64,000 nt of DNA from Euborellia annulipes (GCA_023213315.1 JAKCPI010024904.1:1-64000), one strand, 5' to 3'; positions 22,313 to 33,533 are shown, counted from the stretch's first letter. Translations and numbers: made by a program. Notes: a model not told the origin generated them from the letters alone.

Positions 22313-23120
22313 AATAAGTGACTAGCCCTAAAAATGATTTCAAACTAGAAATATCAGTTGGTGGAGGCATCTTATCTATAGCCTTAATTTTATCTCCATC
22401 TGGTCTTTTGCCTTCCTCATCTAAAATAAATCCCAAATATTTTATCCTTTTTAAATTAAAGCTGCATTTATCCAACTTTACTCTAAATCCAAATTCTTTT
22501 AACTTTTCAAAAACTTTTTCTAAATTCCTATTATGCTCCTCTTCATTTTTCCCTGTTACGATTATATCGTCTAAATAAGAAGCTGTACCTTCTAATCCTT
22601 CTAACATCCTGTCCATTATTTGCTGAAAAATTCCCACCGCACATTTTACTCCGAAGGGTAACCTATTGTACCGATAGAGACCCTTGTGGGTATTAATAGT
22701 CAGGAATTCTTTACTATTTTTTTCAACTTTTATTTGTAAATATGCATCACTTAGATCTATTTTTGAAAAAATCTTTCCTCCGTTTAATTTATTAAAAATA
22801 TCCTCTGGAAGAGGTAACGGGTAATGATGCGAACTCAACGACTTATTAAGTCCTGTTGAAAAATCCGCGCAAATTCTAATTTTCCCGTTCACTTTTTTAA
22901 CAACTACAATCGGTGCGGCCCAATCTGAGTGTTCTACCTTCGAAATTACTCCTAATTTTTCTAATCTTCCCAATTCCTCTTCAACTTCATTTAAAAATGC
23001 ATAAGCAACAGGCCTTTTATTTTTAAATACAGGCAATGAATTAGGAATTAAGTTTAGCTTAGCTTCGGCTTTTGTGCATTCTCCTAAGCCCTCTTTAAAA
23101 ACTTGGGGAAATTTTTCCAC
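22263..23120 (-). CDS. pol: Gypsy-1 reverse transcriptase
   Basis: This 285-residue ORF carries the RT fingers and palm: AAPIVVVKKVNGKIRICADF (about 68-86), FSKIDLSDAY (first catalytic Asp, about 122), LPFGVKCAVGIFQQIMD and the active-site YLDD (182-185), then KCSFNLKRIKYLGFIL of the connection region. It copies element RNA into DNA in virus-like particles. The frame differs from gag-protease upstream and from RNase H downstream (50-bp overlap), so at least the second shift would need repair or frameshifting. All catalytic residues are present. Confidence 0.93.
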   Translation of the reverse strand: MEKFPQVFKEGLGECTKAEAKLNLIPNSLPVFKNKRPVAYAFLNEVEEELGRLEKLGVISKVEHSDWAAPIVVVKKVNGKIRICADFSTGLNKSLSSHHYPLPLPEDIFNKLNGGKIFSKIDLSDAYLQIKVEKNSKEFLTINTHKGLYRYNRLPFGVKCAVGIFQQIMDRMLEGLEGTASYLDDIIVTGKNEEEHNRNLEKVFEKLKEFGFRVKLDKCSFNLKRIKYLGFILDEEGKRPDGDKIKAIDKMPPPTDISSLKSFLGLVTYYGAFIKELYNNPSTFN

Positions 23121-24504
23121 TAAATTTAGAAATTATCTTTTGATTAGAAGATTTTACACATTCCATCTTATTACAAATAGAATTTAAAGGAATATCCCAT
23201 ACATTTAATTTTTCTAACCAGTCTATTCCCAAAACATTTAAATCATATTCAACTATATAGCAAATTCCACTTCCATTTCTTTCTCCTAATGAAAATTGGC
23301 ATTCAAATTCTCCTAAAATTTTCATTTTATCTCCTGAAGCATTTGTAGCTATTTTCTCAGATTTTTTATACTCGGGCCTATTTAAATTAATCCACGTTTC
23401 CTTTGAAATAATAGTAATATCTGATGCAGTATCGATTTGTAATCTAACAATTTTACTATTAATTTTTATATTTAAATATTTTCTTTTAGATTCCACATCT
23501 ATCTTATTAATAGTATTTATTACTTTTGAATTTACATTTTCATTATTATTTTTATTTTTATTAAAATAATTATTTTTGGTTTGATCATTAACATTTTTAT
23601 TTAACATTAATTTTTTTGGATTTTGCGTATTGCAATACCCTTCTTTATGGCCAATTTTATTACAAAATTTACATTTATGTGTTTTAAAATCACAATGCCA
23701 CACAAAATGCATTTGACCGCATAGCCAACATGGAAAAGTTGGTTTACTTTTATTAAAATATTTCCTGGTACTTACATTATTATAATTTTTCTTTTGATCA
23801 TTTTTATATTTTTCATTGTTTACCGCTTTCACCGTTGAGGTTGGTTCCTGTACCAATCGGGAATCCTTTCTTACTTCCATGTAATATCGACATTCCTGGA
23901 CCATTTTTTCCAGTGTCATTTTCGGGTCTTCCTCCATCTTGGATAGAATCCTCGTCCTTAAATCATTGTCTTCTATCCCTTGCAGGCCACATGTAAAAAT
24001 AAGACACTTAAAATTATCGATATTCATTTCATTAAACCTAATGTTTTCACACGCAGCATTTACTGTTTCACCAAATAAAGCATAATCCTCATTTGGCTTT
24101 CTTTTTAACTTTAAACAATTATATCTTAAATTAAATAACGAAATTGCCCTTCCAAAATGTTTCTTTAATTTGGTTATTGACTCGTCGAAAGTCAATTCGG
24201 AAGGTTTTTTTGGTAATAATATATTTGTATATCTTTTAAATACTTGATTGCTTAATTTAGAATTTAGTAAACGTACCTTTGCGGCATCATCAAGTTTTTC
24301 TCCATCTTTACTAAATATTTCATCATACCTTTGGTACCAGATATCAAAAAATCCATCGTTCTCTGGGTCGAAATCAAATTCGGTTATTCTTGACGATAAC
24401 GATTGAATGATATCCGTGTTAGTTTTGGAAGCCTCTCCCATTTTAAAAGCTTGTTGCAGTAATTGCTGGATTTCTTCTAGTGTGAATTGCTTCTCTTCAG
24501 CCAT
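23095..24504 (-). CDS. gag: Gypsy-1 Gag with C-terminal protease
   Basis: This 469-residue ORF starts at ATG 24504, about 85 bp inside the 5' LTR. Residues 1-210 are the Gag capsid-like region (FFDIWYQRYDEIF...). Two zinc knuckles follow: C259-X2-C-X3-H-X4-C and C278-X2-C-X4-H-X4-C. An Asn/Lys-rich linker leads to a retropepsin-like aspartic protease with LQIDTASD at about 356-363 (active-site D-T-A-S) and a flap-like region before the end. The protein packages element RNA and matures it. It overlaps the RT ORF by 26 bp in another frame, which would suit ribosomal frameshifting or may be a mutation. Its neighbours on the same strand complete pol. Confidence 0.92.
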   Translation of the reverse strand: MAEEKQFTLEEIQQLLQQAFKMGEASKTNTDIIQSLSSRITEFDFDPENDGFFDIWYQRYDEIFSKDGEKLDDAAKVRLLNSKLSNQVFKRYTNILLPKKPSELTFDESITKLKKHFGRAISLFNLRYNCLKLKRKPNEDYALFGETVNAACENIRFNEMNIDNFKCLIFTCGLQGIEDNDLRTRILSKMEEDPKMTLEKMVQECRYYMEVRKDSRLVQEPTSTVKAVNNEKYKNDQKKNYNNVSTRKYFNKSKPTFPCWLCGQMHFVWHCDFKTHKCKFCNKIGHKEGYCNTQNPKKLMLNKNVNDQTKNNYFNKNKNNNENVNSKVINTINKIDVESKRKYLNIKINSKIVRLQIDTASDITIISKETWINLNRPEYKKSEKIATNASGDKMKILGEFECQFSLGERNGSGICYIVEYDLNVLGIDWLEKLNVWDIPLNSICNKMECVKSSNQKIISKFSGKISPSF

Positions 24505-24589
24505 TTCAATTTAATTAAATTTGATATTTGATATCCAATTATAAATTTTTAATTCTTTTATTTTCCTTTTTCCTCGTCGCCAATTTATA

Positions 24590-24754
24590 TGTTATAAATT
24601 TAAAATAAGAACACGCTATTAACAACTATTAAATATTTATTAGAATATCAATTGGATAATTAATCAATAACAAGATTACAAAATCAACAACTCTTTTTCA
24701 TTATTGAACTTCTCTTTTTTCTTCAACAATTGAAGAATCTCGTTCCTCACTTCA
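24590..24754 (-). repeat. Gypsy-1 5' LTR
   Basis: 165 bp, about 98.8% identical to the 3' LTR by eye, implying a recent insertion. No TATA box is obvious in so short an LTR. Confidence 0.92.
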
Positions 24755-24779
24755 GTAGAAACATAATTTTCTGAAAAAA

Positions 24780-24786
24780 ACAATAA

Positions 24787-24829
<43 letters not shown>
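24780..24829. repeat. A-homopolymer
   Basis: About 45 A bases corresponding to the T tract in front of the exon fragment in + strand copies of the CCCGTACGG family. Confidence 0.85.
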
Positions 24830-24831
<2 letters not shown>

Positions 24832-24854
24832 TGCTTTAGATAAATACGAGTACA

Positions 24855-26286
24855 CCCGTACGGAAAAAATATGGCAAAAAATATAAGCTTAAAATGTAAG
24901 CTAGGTCATATTTTAGGTTATAAGCAAATATATAAGCAAGAATATATAACATTTTAGCGTTTTATTATAAGTTCAAACTTATAAGCCTAGGCTTATATTT
25001 TATATTATAATTCTCAGGATATAATCTTACGCTTATAATTTAAATTATAAATTTTAAAATATAATTTATGGTTATAATCTATATATAATATAACCCCTTG
25101 TCGATGGCGGGGTAATTACCCCTCCTCCCCCTTCTTTCTCTGCTATTTTCACTTTCTTGATTTATTTTATCTAAAACTCGTAGACATTCACTTTTATAAA
25201 TTAAAATCTCGAAATTGATAAACGTTTTAAAAATTAAATGATGTTGAATTTTGCATCGTGATATATCACGATATAAAAATAAGACATAACATTATATGAT
25301 AAAATGCCTTATTTGTAGAAACATAATTTTCTGAAAAAATTGATTGATAAAAACAATAAATAAAAAAAAAAAATACAATGCTTTAGATAAATACCGTACA
25401 TACCGGTACATACAAACATTTTTCCCAATTCATTTTTATAATATATAGATTATTTTAACGGTTAATTATTCATGAACTTAAGATTTTTTGTGAATAATAT
25501 CCTTTCCGGGACTCTCCCGGAACACAGACAAAAAATTTACGCCGATATTTTAGAATTCAAAATGTAAATAAATAAAAAATCGTAAACATGGGAAAATATT
25601 TATATTTTCTTACTATGGCAACTATTTCTCTTAATTTTTATTTTTTTCTTATTTTACCGGTTAATTATTAATAAGTACCAGGGGCGTATATAGAAATTTT
25701 TTCCGGGGGCGGGGGGGGGGGCCCGAACTCAAAAATTTTTCTGTGGAAAATTTTTTTTTTTTAAGAAACTAAATTTTTTTTTCACACGAAATTTTTTGCG
25801 GAACATTTTTTTCTTTTGCGGAACCAAAGTTTTCCGTCCTGCGAAAAAATTTGTTGCGCTGATGTCTGTATATCCCTATATATGTATATGTGTTTGGAAA
25901 ATTTCGGGGGGGGGGAGGCGGGCCCCCTCGCCCCCCCCCTTATATACGCCCCTGATAAGTACCCTCGTAAGAAACTAAAGAGTCACTGTACCATCATGAA
26001 TATGTATAATGCAGTCATATTTGCGAATATAATTACAATTATAATAAAAAATTATATCTTTGGATATACTATAATATAATCCAAAATATAATTTCCGAGA
26101 CATATAAAAAGTTATATCTATTGGTTATAATTCAAATTATATCCGATTATAATTTTTCTTATAAGTTAATATATAATTTGAAGAATATAAGTTTCAGGTC
26201 ATATTTCTGCTTATAAGTGAGGATATAAGCAATTATAAGTGCTTATATTCGCTTATATTTTAGGGCATATACTATTTCCGTACGGG
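24855..26286 (-). mobile_element. CCCGTACGG element, copy 4, with hAT MITE
   Basis: Both termini are present (CCCGTACGGAAAAAATATGG at 24855; TATTTCCGTACGGG ending 26286). It is inverted relative to copies 2 and 5. It contains the shortened exon-fragment region near 25310 and a 276-bp MITE at 25679. It starts exactly where copy 3 breaks off, so it inserted into copy 3 or recombined with it. Confidence 0.7.
25679..25954. mobile_element. hAT-type MITE (CAGGGGCGTATATA family), complete
   Basis: Termini CAGGGGCGTATATAGAAATT and TATATACGCCCCTG, flanked by the perfect 8-bp duplication ATAAGTAC (25671-25678, 25955-25962). The matching empty sites occur in sister copies at about 15800 and 28980. G runs near the left, C runs near the right. 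Confidence 0.88.
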
Positions 26287-26459
26287 CTGGCTCGGTCAAC
26301 CCGGAACTATTGAATATATGACGAATTATAAAAAAATATGAATAACTCCTCTGTCTTAAGAGGTATAATTATGAGAAATATACGGTTAGAAAGAATGAGT
26401 TTTCAGCTAAAGATTTCACCATTTATTTTTTTCCTATCATTTTATTTTACCCCGCTGCG

Positions 26460-26960
26460 GTAAATTCTAATTTGAAAGTTTAAACCCCTGTAGATTCTGA
26501 ACGGCTAATCAGATCAGACTAAATGGGATATCATTTGGTGCAGAAAGAAAACCTCTAATAGAATAAATAAAAAAATCCCTAGTAATTAACTTCAAAATTG
26601 TTTTTTTTTTTCTCGAAAATCCTCATTTTTTAGGCAAAAAAATATCGAAAAATAGCCCTACTTGTGCAACGCATAGCGACTTGACCATAAAAGCTACATT
26701 AAATCTAAATATAGTTTTAGAAAGAGTGGTTCAATACCCCCGGGTGTTTTTTTCTTTTTTTAGATATGAGGTCATTTTACCGCATGAGTGCACTCGGCGG
26801 GATTTCGTTTTTCGAAATTTTAAACCCCTGTAGATCCCGAACGGCTAATCAGATCAGACTAAATGAGATGTCATTTAGTGCAGAAAGATAACCTCTAATA
26901 AAATAAATAAAAAAATCCCGAGTAATTAACTCCAAAATTAATTTTTTTTCGAAAAACCTC
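26460..26960. repeat. Tandem duplication of about 360 bp, diverged
   Basis: AAACCCCTGTAGATTCTGAA, CGGCTAATCAGATCAGACTA, TGGTGCAGAAAG and AGTAATTAAC recur in order about 360 bp later with substitutions. No ORF. Confidence 0.6.
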
Positions 26961-26979
26961 ATTTTTTAAGCATATGTCG

Positions 26980-27870
26980 CCCTTAATGGATAAAAGTTTG
27001 GGCACACCTCTCATATATTTTTTCAATGAAAATGTTTGAACATGTTTATTTATGAAAACAAACTACTAGTAAAAAAAAAAAATAAAAACAATATTTTCTC
27101 TCTTTATATTTCAATATAGGTAAGAGAAAAAAATTTTTTTTTTGAAATCAAGCAAAAGACGTTGTCACGTTAAAAAGCCACCGGCTGTGTAGAAGACACA
27201 GCTAACACCTATTTTTTCACAAGAAATCTGATTAGTGAATCTAGTGCATTTTTTCATTCTGAATTCAGATATGTAGTTAGAATTTTTCCATCAGGCACAG
27301 TTTTAGGTAGAGATAAAGAGCAAAATAGATTTTGATGATATTTTTTCGTCCAGTGAGTGTACTTGTGTTTTTTCTTTGCTGGCGTTTTTGTTCATAATTT
27401 CGTTAATAATTAACAGATTTTTACGAATGAGTGATTTTTAGAAAGCCAAAGAACTATAGAATATCGTAAATAGATGTTTTTTGCATTCAGGGATATCTAA
27501 AATTGTATTAGGGGTGACCAAAGCAAAAAAAAATCTTGAAAATTTCGATTTTTCTAAACTTTGAGCCGTTTGCGGCAAGTCTTAATAACCTTCGAATGGG
27601 ATGAAACTTAAAATTTGTATGTATTCTAACTATCTGTATATTTTTACGGGGTGTCGCGTTAAAAATAATTTGAACATTCTAAATAAAATCCATTTTAGAG
27701 CACATTTTCTATCAAAATCTATTTTGCTCTATATCTCTAAAACTGTGCCTGATGGGGAAAAACTGAAATGATATTTGAATTCAGTATGAAAAATACTTCT
27801 AGAATTTAATATCTTTATTCTTGTGAAAGAAAAAAAGTTCATTTTTGTCGACTAGTGTAATTTAAAATGA
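26980..27870. repeat. Unclassified repeat with inner inverted block
   Basis: CAGGCACAGTTTTAGGTAGA (about 27293) pairs in reverse complement with TCTCTAAAACTGTGCCTGAT (about 27736). TCAAAATCTATTTTGCTCT also pairs across about 400 bp. The start (GATAAAAGTTTGGGCACACC) resembles a Tc1-like end, but no partner is seen. No coding sequence. Confidence 0.4.
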
Positions 27871-27895
27871 TTCAAATCTTCAATTACTAAATAAA

Positions 27896-28040
27896 TATTT
27901 TTTATTAAGTTAAGATTTAAAACGCGATTGTAATACCCTTAATGGAATAATTTTCTCAAAATTTTCAGTTAAACACCTCCGAAAAAGTTTCACTTGCATC
28001 TTGGTTTCATAAAACCATACAATGATTTTTATTTATTTCT
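27896..28040. repeat. Dispersed repeat also at 9470-9620
   Basis: AAAACGCGATTGTAATACCC, AAAATTTTCAGTTA and AAAAGTTTCACTTGCATC match the earlier copy in the same orientation. Confidence 0.55.
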
Positions 28041-28210
28041 TTACCAATCTCAATGAAACTTTAGAAAAAAAAACTCTTTTTTTAAATTATAAATCTCTGG
28101 TAAAAATTTGGTTTTAATCAGACAATGTTAAAGAAGCTTTTTTCGATAATACAATAGAATTGAGTGTTGATGTCATTAAGGTCGAAAATAGGCTTAACTT
28201 TGATCGCCAA

Positions 28211-28457
28211 TCAAGGGCGGATCCAGAGGTGTTTCTCGGGGGGGGGGTAATCTGGTGTGACTCGTCGCACAGCACACTATTTTTTTTTTAATTTCGGTAA
28301 TTTAAAAGCGCATTCTGTATTTGTTTGGCAGAATATAAATACACATCAAATTTTTAAGTATTAATTTTAAAAATTTTACATTAAAAATACATTTTTTTCG
28401 AATCTCGGGGGGGGGGTAATTACCCCCTTTACCCCCCCCCCCTTGTATCCGCCCTTG
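28211..28457. mobile_element. hAT-type MITE (CAAGGGCGGATCC family), complete
   Basis: Termini CAAGGGCGGATCCAGAGG and TTGTATCCGCCCTTG, flanked by the perfect 8-bp duplication TCGCCAAT (28203-28210, 28458-28465). Two G runs and a terminal C run. 247 bp, no ORF. Confidence 0.9.
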
Positions 28458-28613
28458 TCGCCAATAACTCCCCAATTAGATCATATATTTAAAAGGCCTT
28501 TAGTTCTTTGGAATCAGGGGGGATTCAAGAATTAATGACATGTATCATATGTTAGATAGAGTTTTGCATTAAATAAAAAGAACCCAAAACCTGCATTTAT
28601 ATTGCATCAACCC

Positions 28614-29870
28614 AGTTGCGGATCCAGAGGAGTTTCTCGGGGGGCCCGTACGGAAATAGTATATACCCTAAAATATAAGCGAATATAAGCACTTATAATT
28701 GCTTATATCCTCACTTACAAGCAGAAATATGACCTGAAACTTATATTCTTCAAATTATATATTAACTTATAAGAAAAATTATAATCGGATATAATTTGAA
28801 TTATAACCAATAGATATAACTTTTTATATGTCTCAGAAATTATATTTTGGATTATATTATAGTATATCCAAAGATATAATTTTTGATTATAATTGTAATT
28901 ATATTCGCAAATATGACTGCATTATACATATTCATGATGGTACAGTGACTCTTTAGTTTCTTACGAGGGTACTTATTAATAATTAACCGGTAAAATAAGA
29001 AAAAAATAAAAATTAGGAGAAATAGTTGCCATAGTAAGAAAATATAAATATTTTCCCATGTTTACGATTTTTTATTTATTTACATTTTGAATTCTAAAAT
29101 ATCGGCGTAAATTTTTTGTCTGTGTTCCGGGAGAGTCCTGGAAAGGATATGATTCACAAAAAATCATGAATAATTAATCGTTAAAATAATTTATATATTA
29201 TAAAAATGAATTGGGAAAAATGTTTGTATGTACCGGTATGTATTTATCTAAAGCATTGTATTTTTTTTTTTTTTATTGTTTTTATCAATCAATTTTTTTC
29301 AGAAAATTATGTTTCTACAAATAAAGCTGTCAACCTAAAAATAATTTTATCATATAATGTTATGTCTTATTTTTATATCGTGATATTATCACGACGCAAA
29401 ATTCAACATCATTTAATTTTTAAAACGTTTATCAATTTCGAGATTTTAATTTATAAAAGTGAATGTCTACGAGTTTTAGATAAAATAAATCAAGAAAGTG
29501 ATAATAGCAGAGAAAGAAGGGGGAGGAGGGGCAATTACCCCGCCATCGACAAGGGGTTATATTCTATATAGATTATAACCATAAATTATATTTTAAAATT
29601 TATAATTTAAATTATAAGCGTAAGATTATATCCTGAGAATTATAATATAAAATATAAGCCTAGGCTTATAAGTTTGAACTTATAATAAAACGCTAAAATG
29701 TTATATATTCTTGCTTATATATTTGCTTATAACCTAAAATATGACTTAGCTTATATTTTAAGCTTATATTTTTTGCCACATTTTTTCCGTACGGGGGGGG
29801 GGGGGTTAATCGGGTGTGACTGGTCGCAAAGCACACAATTTTTTCTTATCATCGGTTAGAGTCCCTGTAT
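28614..29870. mobile_element. hAT-type MITE fragment interrupted by CCCGTACGG copy 5
   Basis: GCGGATCCAGAGGAGTTTCT and a G run precede 28645. The G run resumes at 29796 followed by TTAATCGGGTGTGACTGGTC and GCACACAA. The insertion therefore split a member of the GGATCC/poly-G family inside its G tract. Confidence 0.6.
28645..29795 (+). mobile_element. CCCGTACGG element, copy 5 (least disturbed, 1151 bp)
   Basis: Starts CCCGTACGGAAATAGTATAT and ends TTTTTTCCGTACGGG. Outer thirds are dense in TTATAAG/CTTATA. The centre holds AATGAATTGGGAAAAATGTT (similar to a Helitron-like 5' end), a T tract and the 34-bp exon fragment after ttttttcag, then a poly-G-adjacent GCAATTACCCCGCCATCGAC block. It lacks a transposase, so it is non-autonomous. 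Confidence 0.75.
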
Positions 29871-30118
29871 ATCAGAGTCTGGCCATACGGGAACTTTTTT
29901 TTCTATTGGTCGCGCCATCTTTCTTCCTAATTTTAGCGCCATTTCAAATTTTCAATGTATCTCTATGGGATTAAAAAATATTTCATTTATTTATTTATTT
30001 ATTTAATGCATTAAAATTCCCTACAGATTCTTCCAATTACAGGGAAAGTGATTACAAACAAATGTCAGATTAATTATAAACATATAGGTAAAAGTGAGAC
30101 TAAAAGAAAAAAAACAAA

Positions 30119-30722
30119 TCATTGAAAATCTTGCAGCCTGACCTCCCTAGCCGCATACTCCGTCAGCATTTTAAAGACTGGAGAGATTTCTCCCAGCCTT
30201 GTTCTGACGAACCCAAGATAAAAAAAGGACCCGGACCTGAGAGCAAAAGCCGGGACCCTGAAACCTATTTTAGCCAACAGATCCCCACAATCCCAGCGAT
30301 CACCCAACAGGTCACACAGATTATTATAGACTGAGTCCCTTCTCCTCTCTGCAAGGCTCTTAATTTCAAATAATTCGAGGAGCTGACCATAGCATATTTG
30401 TGAAGCAGGGAGGCCAAACTTTACAAAAAAAAAGATGAGACAGAAATTTCTTCTGAACTCTCTCAATCAGATCAATCTGAGACGCATAGAAAGGAGTCCA
30501 AATCAATGGAGCAAACTCCAATTGGGATCGCACCAGGGAGAAGTATAGGGTCCTTATAGTTTTTAAATCCCTAAAATTTTTTGAACTCCTTTTTATGAAT
30601 CCAAGCATTCTAAAAGCTTTTTTAACAATAGAATTGACATGTTCATTGAAGGACAAAGTGGAGTCAAAAATTACTCCTAAATCTCTAACTGATGTTACCC
30701 GCCCGACCCGAACATGCTCCAT
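30119..30722 (-). pseudogene. LINE (Jockey/CR1-like) RT C-terminal fragment
   Basis: Minus-strand reading contains SVRDLGVIFDSTLSFNEHV, IVKKAFRMLGFIKRSSKNF and LYFSLVRSQLEFAPLIWTPF. These are the conserved motifs C-terminal of the palm in non-LTR RTs (D-L-G-V...D..L.F..H; LY..LVR..LEY...W.P). A frame change between 30366 and 30466 is followed by the tail (RRRDSVYNNLCDLL...). The catalytic core is missing, so this is a 5'-truncated insertion. It probably starts at a dispersed TTTATTTATTTATTT stretch near 30000, the expected 3' end of a minus-strand LINE. Confidence 0.75.
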
Positions 30723-30934
30723 ATAGTAATTTCATTTAACTTTTATAACGATACCCGTTCAAAGTATCATAAAATCTTTTTAGAACATTATTTTAGAGGT
30801 TTCAATTTATAAATATTAATCATATGTTAAAAATTTCCATTAATTTTATTATATTGAGAATGCAAAGTTTAGGGTTATTTTTAGCTGATAGGTCTCTTAA
30901 AATCACTTTTAATTTTGAGTTTGTGTATATTTAT

Positions 30935-31320
30935 ATATGGGGCATTCCACGCCAACTCGACCACTTTTGAACCCGACCATTTTTGATTTGGCTGAAACTT
31001 TGTCATCTTTTTGTACCCTATTGAAAACGTGTCTGATAATTTTTTCAGATTTTTCGACCCAGCCAAAAAAAAAGTTTCAGCATTTTCAAAAAACATCGAC
31101 TTTTTTTTTAACCGTAAAACTGTCAAAAATTAACATATCGGGACGTTTTTTTTTTGTTGAAATTTTTGTCTTTAAATGTACTTTTCAGAAATAAATATGA
31201 CAAAATTTTACAGATTCATCTTGAATGTTTTTTTTTTTTTAATTTTTTTTTTTTTATAAAAATCTTTGATTTTTTCTACAAATGCTCTGAAAATTTCAGA
31301 GTGAGATTATTTTGCTTTCT
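30935..31320 (+). repeat. Dispersed repeat, inverted copy at 40180-40650
   Basis: GGGGCATTCCACGCCAACTC, GACCACTTTTGAACCCGACC and TTGTACCCTATTGAAAACGT occur here and as reverse complement at 40.5-40.6 kb. Short ORFs on both strands are repeat-derived. Confidence 0.65.
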
Positions 31321-31326
31321 ATTTTT

Positions 31327-32544
31327 ACTTTCTCTTACCTCTATATATATGTTAATATATAGAGAAAGTATTGGATTCATGTCAAAAATTCGATGTCGAG
31401 ATTTTGATGGATCTTCACGTTTTGAGGTCCCCTGATCCCCTGAATCCAAAAAAGTGGTTTTCGCGACATGGTCTGTCTGTCTGTGTGTGTGTATCTGTCT
31501 GTGTGTCTGTGTGTGTGTCTTCAATTTTAAGCATGAAGGAGGAATTGAGCTAGGAAGTTGAAATTTTATATTTAAGTTAAACACCCCCCGGGACCGACAA
31601 AATAAGCTTTTAATCAAAATCGGCCAAAAAGTACTAGTACTTTACTGATGTACTTTTTCAGTTTTTTTCGATTTTCTCAAAATTCGCTCTAACCATTTTG
31701 ATTAAAATTCAAAAATCAATTATTTTTTAGATGCTCTTTCAAATGTATATTCTCGTTTTGCCCTCAAAATTGTTTGAAGCACACTTTACTCTTGTGCTTC
31801 ATAGGAAAGATAGGAAAGATGGTTGCCATGGTAACCGAATTTAAATCTTTTTCTTTTTATTAGATTAAAAATCAATTAGCTTAAATATAAATGCCTGAAC
31901 CCACAATAGATAATATAAATATATTACCACGGTTATCGTCAAAGTCTTAAATGGCCTAAGTTGCCGAAAAGACAGTGTGAATGTGTGTGTGAGTGTGAAT
32001 GAGAAAAAAGTGTGAATGTTTAAAAAAAAAAAAAAAAAAAAATCTATTATTTAAACGCCCATTTTTTTTATTTTATTTCTGTTTTTAATTGTTTCGGAGA
32101 AAACATATATATATCTCTCTCTCTCTCTCTCTCTCACAAAATTATCTTCTCCCTTTCTACCCGTTTTAAATTCTTATCCTCGCATTTGGCCAATGTTAAT
32201 TTCCTATAGGGATTTGTATGTTAATTTCGATTCAAAAGGGGGTCCCCTTTGGAACTTTTTACGCATTTAAAATTTTTTTTTCCAATTCTTATAAAATTTT
32301 GTATTTATTTACGAATCTATATTGTGTATAAAATGTCCAAATATGAGAATAAAATTTTGAAAAGTAACCATAGTTTATTTCAAGCAGTCAACAATTAAAA
32401 TGCAAGTTTGAAACTAAGATGCTATGGGAAACTAAATATATCTCGACACAAAAAATCTGGTGTGACCAGCACGGTGCACAACTTTCTCTTACCGAAGGGT
32501 AAGAGAAAGTTGTGTGCTGTGCGCCAGTCACACCAGATTTTTTT
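31327..32544 (+). mobile_element. Family F repeat, longest copy
   Basis: It opens ACTTTCTCTTACCTCTATAT and closes with the ACTTTCTCTTACC / GGTAAGAGAAAGT hairpin and CAGTCACACCAGA. Inside are a GT/CTGT microsatellite (31468-31520), a SINE tail (31885-32040) and a CT run. No transposase ORF. Confidence 0.65.
31885..32040 (+). mobile_element. SINE 3' portion inside family F
   Basis: CCTGAACCCACAATAGATAA and CTTAAATGGCCTAAGTTGCC then GAAAAGAC and a TG/A-rich tail match the 3' half of the SINEs at 39.5 and 41.5 kb. The tRNA-like head is absent. Confidence 0.5.
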
Positions 32545-32559
32545 TTTAAATTGAAAAAA

Positions 32560-32960
32560 AAAAAATTTTTTTCTCCGCTTATTTATCATGATGGTGCTCT
32601 TAAATTATTCCAGGGTTGACTGAGATTCTAGAAAATTGAAGAAAAATAATAATAATAAATTAGAGGTGATGAAAATCGAGAAAATTCCATTTATCCTGAA
32701 AAAATTAGAAATTAGTTGTGTATTCAACTACTGAAGAATTTGAAGCGTCAAGTAGGAGCTTAGAAACATGGGCGTAACTAGGGAGGTGTCGGGGGGCCTG
32801 GCCCCTCCAGAAAGCTCCTTGTCCCAAGAAAAATTGAAGGGGGGCCATGGGACCAGCCATCTTCCGGTGGGCCTGGAAATCCCCATATTTTCTCAATTTT
32901 TCTAGGGTCAAGAAGCGGGGGGAGGGAGGGGGTAATTACCCCTTCCTCCCCTTCCAACCC
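32560..32960 (+). repeat. Dispersed repeat, inverted copy at 39820-40180
   Basis: CTCCGCTTATTTATCATGAT, TTGACTGAGATTCTAGAAAA and GGGGGCCATGGGACCAGCCA recur in reverse complement near 40 kb. A CATGGGCGTAACTAGGGAGG MITE-type end lies at about 32768. Confidence 0.6.
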
Positions 32961-33533
32961 TTGTCCCTGATAAAGTCAAAGCTCTTATCATGTTTTTCAC
33001 AAATCGCTACCACTAATTATATAGAGTAGGCCTAATTTATAAATTCCATATGTATATTTTAAAAGGAAAAATAATACATTCATTTAAATAATAGTCTTGA
33101 GATTGTTCACTTTATTTTGGAAATAAATATTACATATATAGCTTAGGGTTGGTAGATTCGGAGGCTGAATCGATTTTCTATTTTGGATTTTTAAAATCGA
33201 AACCAAATAATCGATTTTGAAAAAAATCGATTTTTGCCTTTAAAAAATCAATTTTAATCGATTTTCGATTTTTTTTGCAAAAAATTTTTCGTTATGCCCT
33301 TAAGTTGATGTTAATGTTCAGCTTACGATTTTCAAGCGCTTTATTGAACAAGAAAAATAGAACGTTGCACAAATCAATTTATTCAGTCTTTATAACTTCT
33401 TTAAAGACCAACACATTGTATATGTTGTCTTTATATATGGTGTAACATATTTAGTCTTTATAACTTAAGTTTTAACGTTATAACGTAAGTTTTAACCAAC
33501 CAAGAGAACCAAATATCAGCTTCTATATTTCTT

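Larger units (their letters stand above)
20152..24759 (-). mobile_element. Young Ty3/Gypsy LTR retrotransposon
   Basis: Two 165-bp LTRs (TG...CA) differ at only two positions seen. They are flanked by the perfect 5-bp duplication GTAGA (20152-20156 and 24755-24759). Transcription is on the minus strand, with the 5' LTR at 24590-24754. Next to it TTGGCGACGAGG is the presumed primer-binding site. Next to the 3' LTR GGGGGAAGG (minus strand, 20322-20330) is a polypurine tract. The gag-protease-RT-RNase H-integrase order is Gypsy-type. Three frame changes separate the ORFs. Confidence 0.93.
19674..24854 (-). mobile_element. CCCGTACGG element, copy 3, split by a Gypsy retrotransposon
   Basis: In reverse orientation it begins CCCGTACGGAAAAAATGTGG at 19674 and continues to the exon-fragment acceptor region at about 20150. 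A Gypsy element then interrupts at a GTAGA site, and the copy resumes at 24760 with AAACATAATTTTCTG. It stops where copy 4 begins at 24855, so its other end is missing. Confidence 0.65.
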
